Positions 1 through 5,153 of a stretch of DNA of 10,282 bases are shown piece after piece. The position numbers and the translations under genes are program-made. The notes beneath the pieces were generated by a model. It saw nothing but the letters and a program-made list of their open reading frames with translations. It was not told the DNA's origin and did no database searches. Each line of letters starts with the position of its first letter. The first letter of the stretch is position 1. Origin of the DNA: Bacteroidota bacterium (GTDB lineage: Bacteria > Bacteroidota > Bacteroidia > Chitinophagales > Saprospiraceae); the NCBI GenBank assembly GCA_024277695.1, contig JAJRUR010000195.1, positions 1 to 10,282 of the forward strand, written 5' to 3'.

Positions 1-1
1 G

Positions 2-328
2 GATAAGGATTTTGCACCAATATTGGCATTGGATGAAGTATTTATCCTAGATGTACCACTAGGCACTCTGTACTTCATAAGGGTTCTTGCAGCTGTTTGT
101 AGGAAGCTTGCACCTACTCCCTGCCAAAAAACTAAATATGGATTGCTTGCCAATGGTCAAAGCAAATTAGACCGGCATGCCGAGCGAGAGCTCCTCAGTG
201 TATCCAAGGACTATTGGAAGCGCACAGCGATCCCGTCTAGCTACCTAGACATAGCTCTCCGGCATGAGTTAGTATTTCTCATCACTGACCGGTTGCTTTG
301 TAAAAATATAGCTTATGCCCTGCCGTAG
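2..328 (+). CDS. Unrecognised open frame, 5' end outside the window
   Basis: This frame is open from base 2 to a TAG at 326-328, about 108 codons, so any start lies to the left of the window. I do not recognise the product. The protein begins DKDFAPILALDE and contains the stretch KLDRHAEREL; there is no clear catalytic motif or membrane segment. Its last 16 bases overlap the 3' end of the converging ArsR-type gene. An open frame of this length is somewhat unlikely by chance, and the other two plus frames are closed early. Codon use is mixed, including AGG arginine, unlike lon. It may be the C-terminus of a real gene, a gene remnant, or non-coding sequence. Confidence that it is expressed is low. 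Confidence 0.25.
   Translation, partial: DKDFAPILALDEVFILDVPLGTLYFIRVLAAVCRKLAPTPCQKTKYGLLANGQSKLDRHAERELLSVSKDYWKRTAIPSSYLDIALRHELVFLITDRLLCKNIAYALP
173..259. repeat. Cluster of short inverted repeats
   Basis: Three palindromic elements lie close together: a perfect 10-bp palindrome CGGCATGCCG at 173-182, arms GAGAGCT (186-192) and AGCTCTC (253-259), and between them a perfect hairpin GTCTAG-CTAC-CTAGAC at 235-250. Together they could fold a branched structure on either strand. There is no T tract, so it is not a classical terminator, and it matches no structured RNA that I recognise. It could belong to a mobile-element remnant or be chance. Confidence 0.3.
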
Positions 329-621
329 AATCTGTTCAATGCCTTGATGGTACGGCTCACCAGACTATAATCAATAGAGTAGTGAACAAATTGACCGCTT
401 TTGACGGAGAGCAATACACCGGCATTTCTCATAATCCTGAGATGCTGTGAGCATATCGACTGCTCCATTTTTAGCTTCTTGTAGATTTGATTGACATGAG
501 TGATCTCATGATCATCAATGCATTTGAGGATTTTTAACCTCAATGGATGCGCTAGGGCACGTAGAATATCTTGAGAATTCTCTAGCTTCTCAAGATTAAA
601 GGTGACTTTAGTCTTTTTCAT
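313..621 (-). CDS. ArsR-type winged-helix transcriptional regulator (copy 1)
   Basis: A small dimeric DNA-binding repressor of the ArsR/SmtB fold. The core runs from LRALAHPLRLKIL through the recognition helix QSICSQHLRIMRNAGV to the beta-wing GQFVHYSID, with a short C-terminal dimerisation helix. The family often senses metals, but the alpha3 site (ELCVCDL-type cysteines) is replaced by ITHVNQIYKKL and there is no alpha5 Asp/His set, so the classical metal sites are absent; two cysteines remain (in LKCIDDH and SICSQH). I chose the ATG at 619-621 (MKKTKVTF) because the leader in front of it is A/T-rich like that of copy 2; an upstream in-frame ATG at 655-657 would add 12 residues. It lies downstream of its paralog on the same strand, and a palindrome at 694-723 suggests autoregulation. 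The regulated gene is not evident. Confidence 0.88.
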   Translation of the reverse strand: MKKTKVTFNLEKLENSQDILRALAHPLRLKILKCIDDHEITHVNQIYKKLKMEQSICSQHLRIMRNAGVLLSVKSGQFVHYSIDYSLVSRTIKALNRFYGRA

Positions 622-693
622 AATAAATAGCTTTCTTTTGTTCTTTTGGCTCCTCATCCGTTGATTCGGTGCCGATGTAGTTGTAGTTTTCTT

Positions 694-723
694 GAATTGA
701 GAACGATGCGAATCGTCAAATTC
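694..723. promoter_or_regulatory. Candidate ArsR-type operator palindrome
   Basis: The core ACGATGCGAATCGT (703-716) has perfect 5-bp arms ACGAT/ATCGT around GCGA. An outer pair GAATT (694-698) and AATTC (719-723) extends the dyad with a two-base asymmetry. It lies between the AT-rich stretch and the copy-1 regulator, where an autoregulatory operator would be expected. That it binds either ArsR protein is inference. Confidence 0.4.
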
Positions 724-727
724 GGTG

Positions 728-793
728 TAAATATATAAAAGCTATTTTATATTATAGTAATAGTTTATAAAAAATTTATAAAATATTATTTTT
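728..793 (-). promoter_or_regulatory. Very AT-rich leader, probable promoter region of ArsR copy 1
   Basis: Across 66 bases only four or five are G or C, in sharp contrast to the flanks. It contains near-direct repeats of TTTATAAAA and several TATA-like boxes on the minus strand. I could not place a clean Bacteroidota -33/-7 pair (TTTG and TAnnTTTG), so the exact promoter is unassigned. The position fits a promoter for the copy-1 regulator. Confidence 0.35.
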
Positions 794-823
794 CAGTGGC
801 TTTTGGGCTTTACTTAAAGCTAA

Positions 824-1162
824 TTATTGGCCGGATAGCTCTTCGACAAGTGAAGAGATTTGAGATAGACGATCACGGTCAATACTGTAAAAGATAAATT
901 TGCCTTCTCGGCGCGTAACGACCACACCGGCACGACGTAATATGGCGAGGTGCTGCGATGCTACGGACTGTTCTAAGCGGAGCTTGATGTAAATGTCTGT
1001 AACCGTCATATTGTCCTTTTCTTCTAATAGGTCGATTATACGCTGTCTAAGTTTATGATTTACAGCACGTAAGACTAAGACAGCCTTTCTGAGATCGCCA
1101 TAATCCAATTGGATATTTTGACCTCCTTGTTTAAGTGTAACTGTTTCGTTTTTCTTCTTCAT
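824..1162 (-). CDS. ArsR-type winged-helix transcriptional regulator (copy 2)
   Basis: A 112-residue ArsR/SmtB-fold repressor and clear paralog of the next gene on this strand; both share the pattern xQSxxSQHLxxxRxAGV followed by a G-x-F-x-x-YSID wing. The N-terminal 20 residues (starting MKKKNETVTL) are variable, then LRAVNHKLRQRIIDLLEE begins the domain, the recognition helix is EQSVASQHLAILRRAGV, and the C-terminal helix is short. It has no cysteine or histidine set suitable for a metal site, so a non-metal signal or ligand-free repression is more likely. The ATG at 1160-1162 sits behind an A/T-rich leader with no Shine-Dalgarno, as expected for Bacteroidota. The 160-bp gap to copy 1, with its own AT-rich leader, suggests the two are transcribed separately. 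The target is unknown. Confidence 0.9.
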   Translation of the reverse strand: MKKKNETVTLKQGGQNIQLDYGDLRKAVLVLRAVNHKLRQRIIDLLEEKDNMTVTDIYIKLRLEQSVASQHLAILRRAGVVVTRREGKFIFYSIDRDRLSQISSLVEELSGQ

Positions 1163-1271
1163 AATTTTATAGTCATTTAACGTTTATGGAATCACAACTG
1201 TCTCTATACCAAAACTGTACCAACTTTCTAAACAAAAGCTTTTTCAGCAAAAAAAATACCACAAACGCTAC
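1163..1271 (-). promoter_or_regulatory. Leader and presumed promoter region of ArsR copy 2
   Basis: This non-coding stretch must carry the copy-2 promoter. It holds an imperfect direct repeat, AACTGT-ctctat-ACCAA (1196-1212) and AACTGTACCAA (1213-1223). The second is continuous; the first has a 6-bp insertion. These may be regulator half-sites. No convincing -33/-7 box pair was found. Confidence 0.3.
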
Positions 1272-1291
1272 AAAAAAGGCTTAAATAGCCT
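1272..1291 (-). terminator. Intrinsic terminator after tsaB
   Basis: On the minus strand the sequence reads AGGCT-ATTTA-AGCCT followed immediately by a run of T, about 28 bases beyond the tsaB stop. The stem is only five base pairs, so termination may be partial, but position and T tract fit the end of the four-gene transcript. Confidence 0.6.
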
Positions 1292-1318
1292 ATTTTGTAT
1301 ATGTATAACGTACAGATA

Positions 1319-1966
1319 CTAAAGAAGTTCCTTGCGGCGTGTTGTTATATATGGAGCTTGAAAATATATTGGCAACAACTTATCGGAACAAGTCGTTTCA
1401 GATGCTCCAATTCTTTGAACTGCCGGTAATATCAACAGAGTAGCCCTGGGTGGGATGACTTTTATCGAAAGATCCGCAATGGCTTTAGTGCTGATCAAGT
1501 TGGGGATTTGTGCCTCCATCAATGCATCTAAACCGATTCTTTTTTCATCGATGAGCCTACGTTGATCATTGTAGTGATATAGCATATAGTCCTCTTTGCG
1601 CATATGTAGAGCGATGTGGTAGTTTTTTTGGCCATTAGACAATGCGGGATCATAGAGCAATGCTTCGTGGAGGGGAATCGCAGCTATGGGGATGTCCAGA
1701 CCGTAGAGCATCCCCTTGACTACGGCTATTGCGACCCGCAAGCCGGTATAAGATCCAGGACCGATATTGATGCTGAGCCCATGGAGCCCACTGACTTTGA
1801 GCTCATATCGAGCGAGAATATTGTAGATCATCAGGCTGAGTTCTTCGCTATGTGATCGCTGACCGGCTGATGTGTCCTCTCTCAATAGTTTGTCACCATC
1901 TGTAAGTGCCACAAAGCATGACATACCACAGGTATCTATATGCAAAATGGGTTGGTTTATCTTCAT
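1319..1966 (-). CDS. tsaB: tRNA t6A biosynthesis protein TsaB
   Basis: TsaB is the catalytically inactive ASKHA-fold partner of TsaD in the cytoplasmic TsaBDE complex, which transfers threonylcarbamoyl from TC-AMP to A37 of ANN-decoding tRNAs. The protein (215 residues) opens with ILHIDTCGMSCFVALTDG, the beta-hairpin strand pair of the fold, then HSEELSLMIYNIL and the family hallmark GPGSYTGLR at about residues 69-77, followed by AVVKGMLYGLDIPIAAIPLHEAL. The C-terminal half is divergent and short, as usual for TsaB. The ATG overlaps the stop of the upstream phosphorylase gene as ATGA (1963-1966), so translation is probably coupled. It is the last gene before a terminator. Placement behind nucleoside-salvage enzymes has no obvious functional link and may simply give constitutive co-expression. 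Assignment is firm. Confidence 0.93.
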   Translation of the reverse strand: MKINQPILHIDTCGMSCFVALTDGDKLLREDTSAGQRSHSEELSLMIYNILARYELKVSGLHGLSINIGPGSYTGLRVAIAVVKGMLYGLDIPIAAIPLHEALLYDPALSNGQKNYHIALHMRKEDYMLYHYNDQRRLIDEKRIGLDALMEAQIPNLISTKAIADLSIKVIPPRATLLILPAVQRIGASETTCSDKLLPIYFQAPYITTRRKELL

Positions 1967-3273
1967 TTTGTTTCTACTTTTCCAATGATTACTGAGGGTC
2001 GATCAGGGCAGGTATCTGACCAACTGTAGGCTGTCATCAGGTGATTTGCTGCGGGCTTTAAGAGAGATGCTTCGCTACAGAATACGTCCGCTAGAGGCTC
2101 TCCGGCAGTAAGATAGTCCCCGATTTTGGCATGGAGGTAGATACCGGCTGTTAAGTCAATGGGACTGTCCTTGGTCTTTCGACCTGCACCGAGCATCATG
2201 GCTGCTTCGCCTACTGTACGTGCATGTAGGCCGGTGACATATCCGGACTGTGGGCTGATCAGTTGCATGGTATGGGGGGGCTCATCAAACAAGCTATAGT
2301 CATCTATCCGGAGAGCGTCGCCTCCTTGGGCTTTGACCATGGCTTTGAGTTTGCGGATCGCCGCACCGGAAGCGATTGTTTCTGCCAGTAGCTCTTTAGC
2401 TGTATAGATGTCTCGACTGATCTGGGCCAAGACCAGCATATGAGCTCCCAGTTCCATGCAGAGCTCGCGAAGGTCATCTGGTCCACGTCCTCGAAGTACT
2501 TCGATGGCCTCACGTACTTCGATGATATTGCCTACGGCTCTGCCGAGGGGCTGATCCATATTGCTGAGTATAGCGATGGTTTTTCTCCCCATTTGATGTC
2601 CGATACCTACCATCTGTTCAGCAAGTTGACGCGCAGCTTCCGGATCGGACATAAAGGCTCCGTGCCCTACTTTGACATCCAGCACGATAGCGTCAGCTCC
2701 GCAAGCTATTTTTTTGCTCATAATGCTACAAGCGATCATGGCAGTATTTTGTACGGTCGCTGTTACATCACGTAAGGCGTAGAGTTTTTTGTCCGCCGGT
2801 ACGATATCAGCTGTTTGCCCCTGTATGGCCAATCCTATCTCTTTGAGCTGTTGGATAAACTGATCCGGACCGGGCTCAAGCCGAATCCCTTCAAAGGCCT
2901 TTAACTTGTCCATAGTGCCTCCGGTATGTGCCAGTCCTTTTCCGGTCAGTTTAGCTACGATGGCTCCGGCGGCAGCGACAAGGGGCAACAAAACGATAGT
3001 AGTCTTGTCTCCTACGCCTCCTGTACTGTGTTTGTCCACTTTGATACCGGGTAGTACAGACAGATCAAGGGTCTGTCCCGAATCAATCACCGCTTGTGTA
3101 ATATCCAGGGTCTCCCTTTGGTTGAGATCCTTAAAATATATAGCCATCATAAGTGCGGCTGCTTGATAGTCCGGAATTTGACCGTAGGTATATCCTTTTA
3201 TAAAAAATCGGATTTCTTCTCGGCTCAGGTCTAAGCCGTCGCGCTTTTTTCTGATGATGTCAACCATACGCAT
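1963..3273 (-). CDS. deoA: Pyrimidine-nucleoside (thymidine) phosphorylase
   Basis: This cytosolic dimeric enzyme cleaves thymidine, deoxyuridine or uridine with phosphate to the base and (deoxy)ribose-1-phosphate. At 436 residues it has full family length. It begins MRMVDIIRKKRDG, the usual start of the Firmicutes Pdp subtype, which supports the ATG at 3271-3273. Phosphate-binding residues are in DKHSTGGVGDKTT (80-92), and the family signature is TGKGLAHTGGTMDKL (110-124), with Lys and Ala where SGRGLGHTGGT is common. Pyrimidine-binding Arg168, Ser183 and Lys187 fall at the positions expected from Bacillus-type enzymes (LRDVTATV, CSIMSKK). DVKVGHGAFM has His where Ser is common. The C-terminal alpha/beta domain ends in VIIGKVETK. 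It is the third gene of the salvage operon, 23 bp after PNP-A, and overlaps tsaB by 4 bp. Retention of Lys108 in place of a bulky residue suggests broad Pdp-like use of uridine and thymidine, but that is inference. Confidence 0.95.
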   Translation of the reverse strand: MRMVDIIRKKRDGLDLSREEIRFFIKGYTYGQIPDYQAAALMMAIYFKDLNQRETLDITQAVIDSGQTLDLSVLPGIKVDKHSTGGVGDKTTIVLLPLVAAAGAIVAKLTGKGLAHTGGTMDKLKAFEGIRLEPGPDQFIQQLKEIGLAIQGQTADIVPADKKLYALRDVTATVQNTAMIACSIMSKKIACGADAIVLDVKVGHGAFMSDPEAARQLAEQMVGIGHQMGRKTIAILSNMDQPLGRAVGNIIEVREAIEVLRGRGPDDLRELCMELGAHMLVLAQISRDIYTAKELLAETIASGAAIRKLKAMVKAQGGDALRIDDYSLFDEPPHTMQLISPQSGYVTGLHARTVGEAAMMLGAGRKTKDSPIDLTAGIYLHAKIGDYLTAGEPLADVFCSEASLLKPAANHLMTAYSWSDTCPDRPSVIIGKVETK

Positions 3274-3296
3274 CGTCGTGTGGGTTTTTTGTGATT

Positions 3297-4118
3297 TTAT
3301 AGGATACTGATGATACCCGACAAAAGTCGGACAAACTGGGGTCTGGTTCGTTTTGCTACCTCCATCACAGCTTCATGGGTGAGCGCTTGATGCATCTGAT
3401 CGGGGATAGCCATATCCGTGATGCAGGCAATACCCATACAGCGCATACCTCCGTGCACTCCTACAATGATCTCAGGCACCATCGACATCCCTATGGTGTC
3501 TCCTCCGATTTTTTGGACCATCCGTAGCTCCGCATGGGAGTAGAAGTAAGGTCCTGTCACGGCTACATGTACTCCTTCAAAAGTCTCTATTCCATTGGCA
3601 GAAGCCCATTGCCGGCTTTCTTGGCGCCAAGCCTGATCATAAGCCTCCGACATGTCCGGAAATCTAGGGCCTAGTTCTTCATAATTTTTGCCGATGAGGG
3701 GATTGGTCCCCATGAGATTGATGTGGTCACGGACGAACATCAATGCACCGGGATATAAGCTTGCATTGAGAGCTCCACAGGCACTAGTGATGATGAGTTG
3801 AGAGACTCCTAGCTCTCGCATAATTCGGACAGGAAAGCACACTTCCTGCATCGTCCGACCCTCATAATAATGTATGCGCCCCTGAAGGGCTACGACATCT
3901 TTTTGTTTATATTTTCCGATCACAAACTGTCCGGCATGCCCCTTTACCGTAGAGCTCGGCATATGCGGAATATCTGCAAAAGCATACTTTTCTGCATCCT
4001 GGAGTTCTTCTGCAAAAGAACCAAGTCCACTACCCAAAATGATCCCTAATCGTGGTCTGTAGCTCGTCCGATTGCGGATATATGCCCCTGCGTCTTTGAT
4101 TTTTTCCAAATAATTCAT
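3297..4118 (-). CDS. Purine nucleoside phosphorylase family protein with altered base-recognition residues (PNP-A)
   Basis: A 273-residue member of the trimeric PNP/MTAP family (nucleoside phosphorylase-I, low-molecular-mass class). Conserved elements: phosphate-loop GSGLG (29-33), GHAG (60-63), GRIHYYEG (80-87), RDHINLMGTNPL (130-141), RFPDMSEAYD (152-161), GMSMVPE (210-216) and His248 (equivalent of human His257). The base-recognition pair is changed: human PNP Glu201 lies in GPSFETVAE, but here GPYFYSHAE puts Tyr193 there; human Asn243 (LITNK) is Asp235 (CITDM). Asp at the latter position is the MTAP/6-aminopurine state, and SACGALN (112-118) also resembles the MTAP TTACGSL motif. The enzyme may therefore prefer adenosine or 5'-methylthioadenosine over inosine/guanosine, which is inference. 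The gene begins directly after the stop of PNP-B with no spacer (TAG then ATG). The ATG start gives the normal N-terminus ahead of RPRLGIILGSGLG. Confidence 0.93.
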   Translation of the reverse strand: MNYLEKIKDAGAYIRNRTSYRPRLGIILGSGLGSFAEELQDAEKYAFADIPHMPSSTVKGHAGQFVIGKYKQKDVVALQGRIHYYEGRTMQEVCFPVRIMRELGVSQLIITSACGALNASLYPGALMFVRDHINLMGTNPLIGKNYEELGPRFPDMSEAYDQAWRQESRQWASANGIETFEGVHVAVTGPYFYSHAELRMVQKIGGDTIGMSMVPEIIVGVHGGMRCMGIACITDMAIPDQMHQALTHEAVMEVAKRTRPQFVRLLSGIISIL

Positions 4119-4922
4119 CTACATCGTTTTAATGAGTTCAAATATAAGCCTCCGAAGGGGTTTTTTTATACCCTCTATAGTTTCTACCACCTCTTCGTGA
4201 TATAATGGTGTCTCGCTGATACCTGTACCCATGTTGGATATATAGCTCAGCCCCAGTACTTCCATACCTAGTTTATAAGCTTCCAGAGATTCCGGAAAGG
4301 TGGACATCCCGGCCATGTCTCCACCCAGAGTACGGATCATTTTTATTTCTGCTCCGGTCTCATAATTGGGTCCGGTCATAAAAAAATAAACACCCCGCTG
4401 TATAGGGGTATCCAATCGCTTGGCTATGCGAACTGTTAGCTTTTTGAGCCGAGAGCTGTACACTTGTGAGGAATCGATGAAGGCCACATCGGTACCGGTA
4501 CCTGATATGATCAGTGGATTTTGAAAACTGAAGTTGACTTGATCATCGATCAACATAATATCTCCCGGAGCCAAGTCCTTGTTTACACCTCCCGAAGCAC
4601 AAGTTATGATCAGTTGATCCGCCCCCAAGGCATGCATCACCCTTACGGGAAATGCGAGATCTTCCATCGTGTGCCCTTCATAATAATGCACTCTCCCTTG
4701 CATGATGACACAGGACTTCTCTCCTATTTTTCCGATGACGAGTCTGCCGGCGTGACCCGCTACTTTTGATATAGGAAATCCCGGAATGTCACGGTAAGGT
4801 ATAGTTATAGGGCGCTCTACACCTTCAACCATAATACCCAAGCCCGATCCTAAGATCATTCCTAGATCTATCTTGGAGTGGGCGAGTTTCTTTTGGATAT
4901 ATTGGACAGCGTCTTTGAGCAC
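4119..4922 (-). CDS. punA: Purine nucleoside phosphorylase (PNP-B), GTG start
   Basis: A 267-residue trimeric-class PNP that converts inosine, guanosine and their deoxy forms plus phosphate to base and (deoxy)ribose-1-phosphate. It has GSGLG (25-29), GHAG (56-59), GRVHYYEG (76-83), GMSTFPE (205-211), and keeps both 6-oxopurine residues: Glu188 in GPNYETGAE and Asn230 in YISNMGTG. The middle loop is unusual: instead of RFPxMSxAYD it reads AFIDSSQVYS (147-156), and the Asn-Ala-Ala-Gly strand is CASGGVN (108-114). The start must be GTG at 4920-4922: no in-frame ATG lies between it and an upstream in-frame stop at 4998-5000, and the next internal Met is residue 22, inside the fold. An ATG at 4940-4942 with the same following bases is out of frame. 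First gene of the salvage operon. Confidence 0.93.
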   Translation of the reverse strand: MLKDAVQYIQKKLAHSKIDLGMILGSGLGIMVEGVERPITIPYRDIPGFPISKVAGHAGRLVIGKIGEKSCVIMQGRVHYYEGHTMEDLAFPVRVMHALGADQLIITCASGGVNKDLAPGDIMLIDDQVNFSFQNPLIISGTGTDVAFIDSSQVYSSRLKKLTVRIAKRLDTPIQRGVYFFMTGPNYETGAEIKMIRTLGGDMAGMSTFPESLEAYKLGMEVLGLSYISNMGTGISETPLYHEEVVETIEGIKKPLRRLIFELIKTM

Positions 4923-4941
4923 GAAAAATGGACTTTGAGCA
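4913..4941. repeat. 9-bp direct repeat across the PNP-B start
   Basis: CTTTGAGCA occurs at 4913-4921 and again at 4933-4941, offset by 20 bp. On the minus strand the upstream copy begins at an ATG (ATGCTCAAAG) and the downstream copy at the GTG start (GTGCTCAAAG). Twenty is not a multiple of three, so the ATG is out of frame. Removing one 20-bp unit would join that ATG directly to the PNP-B frame, giving Met-Leu-Lys-Asp. Confidence 0.7.
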
Positions 4942-4971
4942 TATCTAATGCAAATTTGATGCCGTAGGCAT

Positions 4972-4983
4972 ACGATCGATCGT
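4972..4983. promoter_or_regulatory. Perfect 12-bp palindrome ACGATCGATCGT
   Basis: This self-complementary site adjoins a second, larger dyad in the region between the divergent PNP operon and lon, about 50 bp upstream of the PNP-B start. It is a candidate operator; the cognate regulator is unknown. Confidence 0.35.
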
Positions 4984-5005
4984 CCATATGTAGCGCTCTA
5001 TATGG
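4984..5005. promoter_or_regulatory. 22-bp dyad-symmetric site between the PNP operon and lon
   Basis: Arms CCATAT (4984-4989) and ATATGG (5000-5005) flank a central AGCGCT palindrome; 20 of 22 positions are symmetric. Its length and symmetry fit a LacI- or GntR-like operator. It sits about 60 bp upstream of PNP-B and about 150 bp upstream of lon, so control of the salvage operon is more likely. No CIRCE heat-shock element is seen in the gap. Confidence 0.45.
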
Positions 5006-5143
5006 CATAAGCATAAAAACACAAAGGAATTTCTGACTTTTTGTCGTTCGTATGCTACTATCTGAGTAGAATATTTCCTTGGTATGATAGTTGACATAGT
5101 ACAAAAGGCTGATTGGTGAAGGGATTCTTTGCCAAAATGGCGC

Positions 5144-5153
5144 AAAAAAAAAA
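5144..5153 (+). repeat. A10 homopolymer at the lon start
   Basis: Ten consecutive A run into the lon ATG (5153-5155). An ATG just upstream (5137) reads through the tract in a different frame and stops at 5167-5169 after ten codons (MAQKKNEKNV). With nine A it would be in frame with lon. The run could slip in replication or transcription, or be a sequencing-length error. Confidence 0.6.

Noticed and set aside
4923..5152. CIRCE or other heat-shock element in front of lon
   Set aside because: No TTAGCACTC/GAGTGCTAA arms are present, and no clear heat-shock promoter could be read.
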